The notes beneath the pieces are model-generated. The model saw only the letters and a list, made by a program, of their open reading frames with translations, was not told the origin of the DNA and ran no database searches. Below, in pieces: positions 40,563-48,409 of a stretch of 64,000 bases of DNA. Source of the stretch: Saccharothrix sp. ALI-22-I (GTDB lineage Bacteria > Actinomycetota > Actinomycetes > Mycobacteriales > Pseudonocardiaceae); assembly GCF_001984175.1 (NCBI RefSeq), contig NZ_MTQP01000060.1, positions 205,056 through 269,055 of the forward strand. Direction: 5' to 3'. The stretch's first letter is position 1, and the number at the start of each line of letters is the position of its first letter. The position numbers and the translations under genes are program-made.

Positions 40563-40661
40563 AAGGGGCTCCTTTGTGGAATGCGGGTCGGTGTGGCGGC
40601 GTGCGTCCAGGTCGAAGGGGTTGGGCAGTCGGGCGAGGAGGCGGCGGAGCCCGCCGGTCGT

Positions 40662-40694
40662 GTCCGGTGTGGAGCGTCGTGCTCCACACCGGAC
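40662..40694 (-). terminator. Hairpin terminator after the 40707-41081 gene
   Basis: 14-bp perfect stem GTCCGGTGTGGAGC / GCTCCACACCGGAC. Confidence 0.7.
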
Positions 40695-40706
40695 GTCGCG
40701 GGCGGG

Positions 40707-41081
40707 TCAGGCCGGTGGATCGGCCGTGTCGCCGTCCGACCGCCCGTCGTGCTCGGTTGTGTGGGTGGCGAACCAGGTGGCGATCCTGTCCTTGTCCCAT
40801 GTCCATTCCGGTACAGGGCGCGGGTCGCACGCTGGTGTCGGGTGCACGGGTTCCCCCCGGTCGTTGACGGGGACGGCCAGCGTGCGCTGGTCGCGGGAAG
40901 TGCCGAGTTCGGGCTGAAGGTAGGCCAGCAAGGGCTGACGACAGGTGGCGCACTCGATGAACTCGTTGGCCCGGCTGCCGCGATGAGGGCGGTCGCCGAA
41001 GGCGAACTTCCAGACCTTCCTGGCGTTGGCCTTGGGGATGGACGGTTCGTCGGCGGACCGGCCTGTGCGCCTGGGCGGCAT
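40707..41081 (-). CDS. Hypothetical protein, 124 aa
   Basis: ATG at 41081 with GAGAGG seven bases upstream. Basic N-terminus (PPRRTGRSADEPSIPKANAR), one Cys pair (CATCRQPL) and a C-terminal segment VPEWTWDKDRIATWFATHTT. Could be a half zinc ribbon. No array leader in front. Confidence 0.65.
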   Translation of the reverse strand: MPPRRTGRSADEPSIPKANARKVWKFAFGDRPHRGSRANEFIECATCRQPLLAYLQPELGTSRDQRTLAVPVNDRGEPVHPTPACDPRPVPEWTWDKDRIATWFATHTTEHDGRSDGDTADPPA

Positions 41082-41169
41082 GGTCGACCTCTCTTCTGCG
41101 GGCAGGGGCAGTCCGATGGCAGGCGTCGACGGGGACCCGAGAGGAACGCGGGTCACGAGGTGGTGTGGA

Positions 41170-41634
41170 CTATCGGGTGAGCGCTGCCCGACCACTCAGG
41201 ATGCGGCCGACGACGGGGAACGTGCGCGCTGCGGGGTCGAACTCGTCCTGGTCGATGACCAGCCCGCACTCGGTTCCGTCAGGAAGGTCTCCGTTGCACC
41301 GCAGCAGTGACTTCCACACACCCAGATCGGGCTCGACGTCCTCGCCGCGCTCATTGATCGGGTAGAACCCAAGGCTGCGGGCGTAGTTGCCGCAGAGGCA
41401 CTGCGGACCGTCCTCGCCGGCGATCGTCTCGGGCACCAGGATGCGCACCACCGGTTTGCGGCGTGTGCCGTCGTCCCACAGGACGGTCGCCCGCAGCGGG
41501 GTGTCGAAGGACTTGCGCGGCTCGCCGACGACCGTGCCGCACCGGCTCGCTTCGCAGTAGTGCCGGACGCGGGTGTCCAGATGGGTGCACGTCACGGCGC
41601 GCACGCGCATTCCGAGGGTGATGGTGAAGGTCAT
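41170..41634 (-). CDS. Hypothetical protein with zinc-ribbon-like cysteines, 154 aa
   Basis: ATG at 41634 with GGGAGG seven bases upstream. Cysteines are spaced as CTHL...HYCEASRC, CLCG and LLRCNGDLPDGTECG, consistent with two metal sites. Beta-rich (RATVLWDDGTRRKPVVRILV). Function unknown. Confidence 0.68.
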   Translation of the reverse strand: MTFTITLGMRVRAVTCTHLDTRVRHYCEASRCGTVVGEPRKSFDTPLRATVLWDDGTRRKPVVRILVPETIAGEDGPQCLCGNYARSLGFYPINERGEDVEPDLGVWKSLLRCNGDLPDGTECGLVIDQDEFDPAARTFPVVGRILSGRAALTR

Positions 41635-41723
41635 GGTGGGGCCTCCCGTGTTGTGCTGATGGGGAATGGGGGCACGCGACTGCGTCGCCGAAGTCGCGGT
41701 CGACGCGGGCCGGGTTGGTGATG

Positions 41724-42104
41724 TCACCGGGCGGGCCGATCAGCCGCGGCCGGTACTTCGACCGGGGTGGTGCGTCCGTTGGCGTAGAACCACGAGCGCA
41801 GTTCGGCGAGGCGTACGTGCGGACGCGGGCCGCCGAGCCCGAGAACGGCGACGGGGTCGATGCGGAGAGCTGGATGGAGGCGCACGGTGCCCGGCGACCG
41901 GTCGTCGGAGGTCGACGTCCGCAAGCCGGACCGGTGCGGCGTTCCGCCGGATACGGCCGGGCACGGCGCACTGACGGCACGCGTCGAGCTCGGCCGCGTT
42001 GACGAATCCGCATTCCTGGCATCGCCACGGCGCGGGGCCGGTCGCCTCGGGGCCAGTGCAGTCGGGAGCGCCTCGACAAGATCCTCGACACCCCAGTCCT
42101 GCAT
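41724..42104 (-). pseudogene. Frameshifted RanBP2-type zinc-finger gene
   Basis: From ATG at 42104: MQDWGVEDLVEALP in one frame; then, after a shift near 42055, PEATGPAPWRCQECGFVNAA and ELDACRQCAVPGR, an exact W-x-C-x2-C-x3-N-x6-C-x2-C RanBP2 zinc finger; then LADVDLRRPVAG, a second shift near 41890, and LHPALRIDPVAVLGLGGPRP, HVRLAELRSWFYANG to the stop at 41724. Two indels in a gene of about 125 codons. Confidence 0.6.
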
Positions 42105-42111
42105 CCTGTCG

Positions 42112-42353
42112 TCACCCGGCCGCGAGGGCCGCGCGGAACGGCGGGTGGCGCCGCTCGATGTCATCGGCCACGGCGAGCCTGAGCACTCGGGCCGACGTAG
42201 AGCCCGGCGGCATGCGCACCATCCGGAACAGGCGGTCAGCGCGCCGTCCGTGGCCGCGACCATCGGCGCGACCACGCCGTCGCCCTGGGTTTCGGCCAGG
42301 CGCAGCAGCAACAGGCCGCTGCGGGCACGTCCATAAAAGCTGATGGGTTTCAT
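42112..42353 (-). pseudogene. Frameshifted first cistron upstream of the zinc-finger gene
   Basis: ATG at 42353: MKPISFYGRARSGLLLLRLA, then VVAPMVAA; the coding signal then moves to another frame, DRLFRMVRMPPGSTSARVLR, LAVADDIERRHPPFRAALAA, ending at a TGA at 42112. One indel near 42245-42260. It has an array-type promoter. Confidence 0.55.
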
Positions 42354-42382
42354 GTGTTGTATTCCGTCGGGCCGGAGGTCGG

Positions 42383-42475
42383 CATTCTTCGCGTAATTCG
42401 ACCGATTCGACCGATGGCGAGATGCCGCTGTTTTCCAGGAACCCTACGGGGTCAGGAGAAAAACTTCTGACGCTT
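42383..42475 (-). promoter_or_regulatory. Array promoter of the 42353 gene, diverged leader
   Basis: AAGCGTCAGA box at 42475 and -10 TAGGGT at 42446-42441, exactly 29 nt. Leader is AT-richer with a GCGGCAT/ATGCCG stem and no GTGACG motif. Confidence 0.6.
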
Positions 42476-43178
42476 AACGTTCGACGCTAACTTGCACGTC
42501 ACCACGCCTGCGCGGTCGCGGGCTGCGGCGAGGTAGGGCGATGAGTCGACGCTTCCGGCCCGGAACTTCGGTACCGCTCGGCGTGGCCGAGGAATGAGTG
42601 ATGCGTCGACATGCAATGCGGGTAATGCGCTGGGGGCACGATCGGCGCGTCGTTCGCCGGGCCCAGGTTTACATAGTGCGCGAGACACATTTGGCGAAAG
42701 CCGTGACGTGCGCGGGCGGGGTGGTCGTGTCGGCCGTCGACGGAAGCGCCGGTCCGTCTCGGGTCCCGTGTGTCCGGTACCGGGATCAGGGCGGTGGCGG
42801 CCTGATCCCCCGCCGGGCTAGCCGGCCAGGGGTCATCGACCTCGGTCGCGGCGACCGGTGTGGTCCGACAGGGCCGCCCTGGAGGCCCGAACTGCCCTGT
42901 CGCTAGACTCCGGATCCTCGGCAAGCTTGAAGCAGCTTCCGCCGGTTCCGGTGTACGCACCGGTGCGTGGTTTCTGTCGGACTGCGTATACGGCTGTGAA
43001 GCGCTCGCTTGAGTTTGTCGGGTTCGAAAGGCGTGGGGTGGTAGGCCGGGCAGTCAAGCTCTCGTGCAGAGCTGCCGATCCTTGTGGTCGGCGCCCGCGG
43101 GAGAAGTCGACACAAGGGGCAACCCAGGGGGTCGGCACTCGGCTCACTATCGCCACCCCACGCCGAACCTTCTCCCGG
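42476..43178. other. 700-bp stretch without a supported gene
   Basis: Frames on both strands lack ribosome sites and consistent codon use. At 43016-43027 TTGTCGGGTTCG is an isolated match to the leader tail (minus strand CGAACCCGACAA) without the hairpin or promoter. This gap marks the end of the dense cassette array. Confidence 0.5.
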
Positions 43179-43790
43179 TCAGCTCGCCAGCGTGATGTGT
43201 GGCGCCCGGGGAATGCGGGTGGCGTCCACGGCCGGGCTGAAGTGGGCGATGACCACCGCGCACCACAGGGCCCAGGGGCCGGCCAGCAGCAGCGGCTCGG
43301 ACTGCTGGAAGCGCAGGACGAGGTCGTCCTCGCCCGACTCCAAGCCGATGATGGTGTCGTAGTTGAACCGCCGCAGAGCGATCCGGCCGTCGTCGCGCAC
43401 GACCTGGCACCACAAGCGGCGACTGGTCAGCACCGTCGTCCCCAGCCGCGCGTGCCGCGACTGGGGCGCGGCCTGGTGAAGCGCGCGCTTACGGTCCAGG
43501 GCGTTGAAGACCAGGGTGCCGAGGGTCCACCCCGCGACGAAGCTCGGGTCGCCGAAGGCCACGCCGGCGCGCTGCGGGTAGACCACGGTCGCGGAGTTCC
43601 AGCGGGCGAACCGGTCGATCTCGCCGGGACCGAACACCCCGAGCGCCACCTCGCCCGGTTCGGGCAGCAGGTCGCCCTGCGGCAGCGGCCGCGGGGTGGC
43701 CTGCATGCTGCTGCCCGCCAGCAGCTGCCGGTGCAGGTCCACCGCCGCCTGGCGGGCCGTGATCACCGAAGTCGGGACGATGGTTTTCAC
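43179..43790 (-). CDS. Hypothetical protein, 203 aa
   Basis: GTG at 43790 with GAGGAG nine bases upstream. Sequence VALGVFGPGEIDRFARWNSA, then FNALDRKRALHQAAP and a beta C-terminal region (TTVLTSRRLWCQVV, LRRFNYDTIIGLESGEDDLV, LRF) that resembles a PH-like domain used for membrane or lipid contact in actinobacteria. A membrane-like segment (PLLLAGPWALWCAVVIAHF) lies near the end. No array promoter recognised. Confidence 0.65.
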   Translation of the reverse strand: MKTIVPTSVITARQAAVDLHRQLLAGSSMQATPRPLPQGDLLPEPGEVALGVFGPGEIDRFARWNSATVVYPQRAGVAFGDPSFVAGWTLGTLVFNALDRKRALHQAAPQSRHARLGTTVLTSRRLWCQVVRDDGRIALRRFNYDTIIGLESGEDDLVLRFQQSEPLLLAGPWALWCAVVIAHFSPAVDATRIPRAPHITLAS

Positions 43791-43882
43791 CGCGGGGTAC
43801 TCCTCTCCACCTGATCGGTGCGGTCGACGTGCCGAGGCGATCACCGTACCGGTCGGGTCCGACAGGACCACCCGATCCGGTG

Positions 43883-44458
43883 ATGACGTGCGGTCTCACG
43901 GCTGCCCGACGGTCTGGGCTGTGGCCGGCGGAGTCGACGAAGACCCGTGTCGCGGAACAGGTTGGGCGCCTGGTGGAGTTCACTCGCCCTGGCAGCCGCG
44001 ACACGGAAGGCACCCTGGTGCGGTTGAGCGTGCCCGGACAGGAGACACGGACCAAGGTCCTGGTGATGTGCGCAGGGTGCGTCCCCGAGGTCGATTCCGG
44101 CCGGACGGAACCCGACATGATCGGCGAGGTGCCGACATCCACATGAGCGGGACCGGCCGCGGCCAGCCCCGCCGGTGGAGCTCCGGTCGAATGGACCGAT
44201 CTGCGTCCGGTCGTCGGCGACGACCGGACGCCCATTCCCGACTGCGCCCTGGACCAGCTCGTCTCGATCGAAGGGAAACCAGGACTGGAACCTCGGACGA
44301 CGACCCCGGTGCCGGCGGTCGGACTCGACGACGCCTCGGCGGGCCCGGAGCGCCACCGGGCAGTCCCGGCGACGCCGGAAGGCATGTGCGCGCGGCTTGT
44401 GGTCGGGTGCCGGCACGCGACTTGCGACCGCAACGACCTTGACGGTCACTGTAGGTGA
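43883..44458 (+). pseudogene. Plus-strand gene interrupted by an in-frame TGA
   Basis: From ATG at 43883 one frame carries gene-like codons for VAEQVGRLVEFTRPGSRDTE, LVRLSVPGQETRTKVLVMCA and a TGA at 44144-44146. The same frame then continues with GGAPVEWTDLRPVVGDDRTP, PDCALDQLVSIEGKPGLEPR and CRHATCDRNDLDGHCR to a TGA at 44456-44458. Either a nonsense-mutated gene of 191 codons or two adjacent genes. No family recognised. Confidence 0.45.
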
Positions 44459-44633
44459 TCATCTCGGCGTTGTCCGGGGTTGATCATGGTGTTGTGGGCA
44501 GGACACGTCGTCGAGGACTCGACTATGCCGCCGAGATGACGCACAGTGGCAGTGCTGGCTGGTCAACATGCATGATCGGTCGCGCGCGGTTCGGGGGAAT
44601 CGCGTTGTCGATGTCCGGGGGGACTGAAGAAGC

Positions 44634-45203
44634 ATGCTCATCACACGATCCCGCACAGCTGTGCAGCCCGAGTTCGATCACGCACTGGATACGTTGAGTG
44701 ACTGGGTGCGGGACAGCGACTCGTTCACCGAGGTGGTCGGCAGGTGGGCCGGAACCCCGGTGCAGTACGTGCCGCTGCACCAGGAGATCCGCGCACTGGA
44801 GCTGTCCGATCTGGCCGACGCGGACGACCTGGGGATGCGGCTGGGCACGCAGGCACGGCTGCGCGACGGCCGGTTGCAGATCACGGCCTGGGGCGAGGAT
44901 GTGGTGTTCGCGCGCGTGTCCGCGACCATCGCGCAACACCGCCTGCCGCCCGAGGTCCGCAGGCAGCTGGACGAGACGGACCTGCCGCTCGGCGCCATCC
45001 TCAAGCGCAACCAGGTCCGCCGACACACGCTCAAGATCACGCGGCCGGACCAGTACACCGAGCGTGACAACCCGCCCCTCATGCAGGTCAGGGCACTGCT
45101 CACCCTGGTCGGCAGGCCGATTGCGGTCGTGCGGGAGACGGTGCACGAGAAGCTGATGCAACACCGCGCGACCGACCCGCGCACGGAGCTGCGGTTCGCC
45201 TGA
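44634..45203 (+). CDS. Hypothetical protein, 189 aa, weakly chorismate-lyase-like
   Basis: ATG at 44634. Contains AGTPVQYVPLHQEIRALELS, LRDGRLQITAWGEDVVFARV and LDETDLPLGAILKRNQVRRH, an order that recalls chorismate-lyase/UTRA-like folds (beta sheet with a late 'P-L-G-x-I-L' motif), but the match is loose. Its TGA overlaps the start of the next gene, so the two form an operon. First of a plus-strand pair set against the minus-strand array. Confidence 0.6.
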   Translation: MLITRSRTAVQPEFDHALDTLSDWVRDSDSFTEVVGRWAGTPVQYVPLHQEIRALELSDLADADDLGMRLGTQARLRDGRLQITAWGEDVVFARVSATIAQHRLPPEVRRQLDETDLPLGAILKRNQVRRHTLKITRPDQYTERDNPPLMQVRALLTLVGRPIAVVRETVHEKLMQHRATDPRTELRFA

Positions 45204-45772
45204 TGCCCCGCCTGCCCAAGAACTTCACCATCACCGGTGTGTTCATCGAGAGTGCGACCGGCTGCTCTCTGGTGCCCACCGGCAGAAACTCCGCGGTCCC
45301 GGCCGACTTCCGGGCGCACGTCCAGGTGACCGACCCCGCGGTGGCCGTGAGCGTCGGCATCCACGTCGATGTCGAAACAGGCCCGCGGGTGTACGAGCTG
45401 TCGGTGCGGTCCGCTCGGTCCGGGCCGGTCACCACCACCGTGCTGCGGCAGGTTTTGGTCGACCAGGTGCTCCGGGCCGCGATGGCGGAGGCCGCTGTCG
45501 ACGTCGGGCCCGGGGTGCTTGCCGCATTGGTCGAACCCACTGTCGACCCGCGACTGCGTCCCGGTCTGCGGCGCGAGGACCTGCCCGATCTGGATGCTGC
45601 GACGGCGGCCGAGATCTACTCGGCCGCCGTCGCAGCGGGAAGTCCTCGGCCCGGCATCGTGGTCGCCTCCCGGATGAACCGCTCGCGCAGTCAAGTTGCC
45701 CGCTACATCAGGCGGGCCCGGGAACTGGGCCTGCTGCCGCCGCTGCGACGCGGTGCCGTCACCAGTCCCTGA
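45203..45772 (+). CDS. HTH-like protein, 189 aa, candidate regulator
   Basis: ATG at 45203 overlaps the upstream stop (TGATG). N-terminal ~110 residues form a beta-rich domain (PADFRAHVQVTDPAVAVSVG, GPRVYELSVRSARSGPVTTT). Residues ~130-180 (AATAAEIYSAAVAAG, IVVASRMNRSRSQVARYIRR, ARELGLLPP) look like the compact helix-turn-helix common in actinobacterial mobile elements. As one of few HTH proteins here and divergent in strand, it could control the array promoters; this is inference. Confidence 0.65.
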   Translation: MPRLPKNFTITGVFIESATGCSLVPTGRNSAVPADFRAHVQVTDPAVAVSVGIHVDVETGPRVYELSVRSARSGPVTTTVLRQVLVDQVLRAAMAEAAVDVGPGVLAALVEPTVDPRLRPGLRREDLPDLDAATAAEIYSAAVAAGSPRPGIVVASRMNRSRSQVARYIRRARELGLLPPLRRGAVTSP

Positions 45773-45784
45773 CCCTGTCGACGA

Positions 45785-45824
45785 CCTGGGGGCCGGTACC
45801 GCGATCGCGGTACCGGCCCCCAGG
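45785..45824. terminator. Bidirectional terminator between convergent genes
   Basis: Perfect palindrome CCTGGGGGCCGGTACCG / CGGTACCGGCCCCCAGG between 45203-45772 (plus) and 45838-46245 (minus). Confidence 0.8.
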
Positions 45825-45837
45825 CATGCTTCCGTGA

Positions 45838-46245
45838 TCAGTCGACGTGGGGGGCGGCGGTCGGGTCGAAGAACGGCACCACGTCGGCCGCGCCCTGTGT
45901 GAAGCGCTCCCTCACGATGCCGATCGCCCGGTCGAGTTCGGCGCTCAACGTCGTGGCGCTGTACCTGGTGGCCGGGGTGCTGAGGACGACCACCTTGGGT
46001 GCGGTCGCCATGAACCCCAGGTCCACGTCCACGCCGTGGTCGGCCTTGAGCAGGCGCGCGGCGCGCAGCGTCGCGGTGTAGCCCGAACGCTTGAAGTAGT
46101 AGACGGACAGGTGCGCCATCGGCCGGTAGCCGTCGGCGTCGGGCTCGCCGACGAACCAGCCCACCAGCGTGCCCCGGGTCTCATCCTTGCGGTAGGCGGG
46201 CTCGCCCATGGGCGTGTTCTTGGTGTCGAAATCGGTTCCGCTCAT
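45838..46245 (-). CDS. Hypothetical protein, 135 aa
   Basis: ATG at 46245 with AAGG six bases upstream. Single alpha/beta domain: RGTLVGWFVGEPDADGYRPM, HLSVYYFKRSGYTATLRAAR, VDLGFMATAPKVVVLSTPAT. Uses a canonical array promoter and leader, showing that the regulon extends beyond the 42.4-kb gap. Function unknown. Confidence 0.72.
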   Translation of the reverse strand: MSGTDFDTKNTPMGEPAYRKDETRGTLVGWFVGEPDADGYRPMAHLSVYYFKRSGYTATLRAARLLKADHGVDVDLGFMATAPKVVVLSTPATRYSATTLSAELDRAIGIVRERFTQGAADVVPFFDPTAAPHVD

Positions 46246-46270
46246 GGTGACCTTATCCTGAAACAGTCGC

Positions 46271-46354
46271 TGTCGGGTTCGGTCGAATTCGGGGTGTCAG
46301 TCCGTCGTTCGACATTTGGAAAGTATCGCGATTCGCATCTTCGTGCTGGCGGCT
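46271..46354 (-). promoter_or_regulatory. Array promoter and leader of the 45838-46245 gene
   Basis: CAGCCGCCAG box, -10 TACTTT at 46325-46320, stem TGTCGAA/TTCGAC around GGACTGACACCCC (loop changed), tail CGAACCCGACAG. Confidence 0.75.
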
Positions 46355-46465
46355 GAAAATTTGCGGCAGGCGGTATGGAGCGGTGTGGTCTCGCCGAGGT
46401 CCACCGCCACCGCTGCGCTGGCCTGGGCACGCGCGTGCCTCATGGCGGGGATCCGCGAGCGACAC

Positions 46466-47554
46466 CTACGACCGTCGCACCGGGGTCGTCCGATCCCACG
46501 GCAGGGTCGAAAGCGGTGGCGGCAGGTGCTTTGCGGCGGCGATCACCTGGGCCATCGACGCCGCCGTGGTGAACGTGGTACCGGTGCGGATCTCCGCGTC
46601 GAGGTAGTCGGCGGCCAGCTCGGGCACCAGGTAGGCCGCCAGCGCCCAGTTGTCGAAGCCCGCGCCGAAGCACATCGGACAGCTGACCCGGTCGACGTAC
46701 TGGTAGGCCCAGTGCCAGGGCAGGCGGGAGTGGCGGATCTCGTCCCAGACCTCGCTGGCCGTCCAGTGGAACACCGGCAGCCAGCGATCCACCTCCCGGC
46801 GACCATGAGGGATCCCCTTGCGTTCCTCCCTTCCCGGGTCGGCGGGCCCGGTCCTGGTCGCCGGTCGCGCGGGTTTGGCCGTCAGCGGCGTCACCCTCCA
46901 GTTCGCCGGATCGGGAGCGAAGACCGTTTTCATTTTGCGCTTCGCGGACTCCTCGGCCCGGATGCCGACACAGTTGAGGATGCACAGGCGGTGATCTGGT
47001 GCCGGGTCGGCCTCGTTGACCAGGCGCGTGATCAGCGTGGTGACCGGGGAAATCTTCAAATCGGAGGTGCACCAGCGCGCTCCACCAGACGGCCAGGACA
47101 CAGCCTTGCCGCCGGTCTTGCCCTCGGCGCGCCGGCGGGCATTCTTGTCCAGCACGTATTCCAGTAGATCCCCCTTCTCGCGGCGCACCACCTCGAATCG
47201 CACGCCGAGCATTCCGGCCTGTGCCTCCGCATACTCACGTGTCTGTCCCCAGACGACCCGGCCCAAGTCTGCATAGACCGCTACGATGCGGGACCTGGGA
47301 ACGCCGAGGGCATCGGCCAGCGACACCACGTAGAACAACATCGCCTCGGAATCCTTGCCGCCGCTCAGATTAATGACAATCCACTTGTAACTCGCCAGGT
47401 CCGGAACGACGGTCTCGTGAAAGACTTCCGAGTCGTTGTCGTGGAACAACGGAAGCGTGCAACGCTTGGCGTCGATTCTTGCCAGTCTTGACACTGCGGC
47501 GGGAAGCCGCTCCAGAATTTCCGTCGCGTGAACGAGTCGCATAGGCGAGGTCAC
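46466..47554 (-). CDS. PP-loop / PAPS-reductase family protein, 362 aa
   Basis: GTG at 47554 preferred because GAGGAG lies seven bases upstream; an in-frame ATG at 47572 has none. Residues 63-69 are LSGGKDS, the ATP-pyrophosphatase PP-loop; YADLGRVVWGQTREYAEAQA follows; ARWCTSDLK (~159-167) and CVGIRAEESAKR match the C-terminal motifs of PAPS-reductase-like enzymes; CPMCFGAG is a late Cys pair. Known relatives act in sulfate reduction, tRNA thiolation or DNA phosphorothioation (DndC), but many phage and plasmid members are uncharacterised. No Dnd partners are visible here. Likely active. Confidence 0.78.
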   Translation of the reverse strand: MTSPMRLVHATEILERLPAAVSRLARIDAKRCTLPLFHDNDSEVFHETVVPDLASYKWIVINLSGGKDSEAMLFYVVSLADALGVPRSRIVAVYADLGRVVWGQTREYAEAQAGMLGVRFEVVRREKGDLLEYVLDKNARRRAEGKTGGKAVSWPSGGARWCTSDLKISPVTTLITRLVNEADPAPDHRLCILNCVGIRAEESAKRKMKTVFAPDPANWRVTPLTAKPARPATRTGPADPGREERKGIPHGRREVDRWLPVFHWTASEVWDEIRHSRLPWHWAYQYVDRVSCPMCFGAGFDNWALAAYLVPELAADYLDAEIRTGTTFTTAASMAQVIAAAKHLPPPLSTLPWDRTTPVRRS

Positions 47555-47579
47555 GACTATCTCCTCTGACATGCTTTTC

Positions 47580-47651
47580 AGAAGCGGGAAAGAAGATGGA
47601 CTTTCCGTGCATGCGGAAACTATCGGAATTCGCCAGGGCGCGCTGTTGTCA
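47580..47651 (-). promoter_or_regulatory. Promoter region of the 46466-47554 gene
   Basis: -10 TAGTTT at 47622-47617; the box position holds TGACAACAGC, a partial match. The leader has a GGAAAG/CTTTCC hairpin (47587-47606) instead of the common one. Confidence 0.5.
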
Positions 47652-47850
47652 AAGAGCCGTGGGCGGATCGTCCCTCGTCGCGACGCAGGACCGCATTCCC
47701 TGCGGCGTGCACCACGCCAACAAGGCGAAGTCAGCGTGCGAGCCAGTCGCGATGCCGCCACAGCGACGGTGCTCCAGTGGCTCGTGGCGGTGGTCAACGG
47801 CGCCGAACCAGGGACTCCTGGCGGGCGGCCGTCGACGGTCCGCGAGGTCG
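47652..47850. other. Short gap with possible gene remnant
   Basis: About 200 bp after the end of 47851-48396. A minus frame ending HADFALLAWCTPQGMRSCVA has gene-like codons but no start and the wrong frame for coupling; an ATGA overlap at 47854 opens another frame running into the PP-loop gene. Neither is convincing. Confidence 0.35.
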
Positions 47851-48396
47851 TCATGACCGGAAGCGCTCCAGGACGCGCAGCCAGTAGTGGATGTCGGCCA
47901 GCTTGATCGCATCGGTGTCCCACGCCTCGTGCAAGGCGAGGAAGGTGGGCGGCGCGTTCTCGGTGCAGCAGGGGTTGATGTCCCAGCGGTTGCGTTCGAT
48001 GTCGGTGCCGTAGACCGACTTCAGGTGACGCAGTCCGCCGATGAACGGAACAAGATCCCCGTCAACGACGTCGAGGATGAGGCGCACGTGGTCGCGGATG
48101 TGTTTGCGCCCGCGGCCGTCCTCGTCCCACAGCACGGACCTCAAATACGGGCCGATGGCGGGACACTTCAACACATGGTCGTTGCACGTCGCGGTGCACT
48201 CGGCGTACACGATTTCGCCGTCGGCCAACCACTGGTCCAGCATCGCCGGACTGGCGATGATGCCCGTTTCCCGGCGGTCGTCGTCCCTTGCGTAAAGAAC
48301 GCTCACGGCGTGCTGTACATGGATTCCCCGCTTGTCGCAGAGGCCCCCCGCCACGCATTCACAGAGCTGGAGCGGCGGGTTTTCGGGCAAGTCCAT
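47851..48396 (-). CDS. Cys-rich hypothetical protein, 181 aa
   Basis: ATG at 48396 with GGAGG seven bases upstream. N-terminal cysteines LCECVAGGLC, then CTATCNDHVLKCP and a late NPCC. Body: GRGRKHIRDHVRLILDVVDG, LRHLKSVYGTDIERNRWDIN, DAIKLADIHYWLRVLERF. Redox or metal role possible; unknown. Confidence 0.68.
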   Translation of the reverse strand: MDLPENPPLQLCECVAGGLCDKRGIHVQHAVSVLYARDDDRRETGIIASPAMLDQWLADGEIVYAECTATCNDHVLKCPAIGPYLRSVLWDEDGRGRKHIRDHVRLILDVVDGDLVPFIGGLRHLKSVYGTDIERNRWDINPCCTENAPPTFLALHEAWDTDAIKLADIHYWLRVLERFRS

Positions 48397-48409
48397 TCGA
48401 TACCTCCAA

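Noticed and set aside
43016..43034. tRNA T-loop (GGGTTCGAAAGG)
   Set aside because: No matching acceptor or anticodon stems on either side; the match is better explained as a leader-tail remnant.
44144..44146. Selenocysteine codon at the in-frame TGA
   Set aside because: No SECIS-like hairpin recognised right after it and no Cys-containing active-site context.
44450..44490. Direct TGATCAT repeats upstream of the 44634 gene
   Set aside because: Two copies only with no symmetry to the gene start; could be chance.
46316..47167. Plus-strand frame across 46.3-47.2 kb
   Set aside because: Antisense to the PP-loop gene with clear SGGKDS and Cys motifs.
37177..47554. Complete dnd phosphorothioation cluster
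   Set aside because: Only PP-loop proteins are present; no DndB, DndD, DndE or cysteine desulfurase is seen near them.
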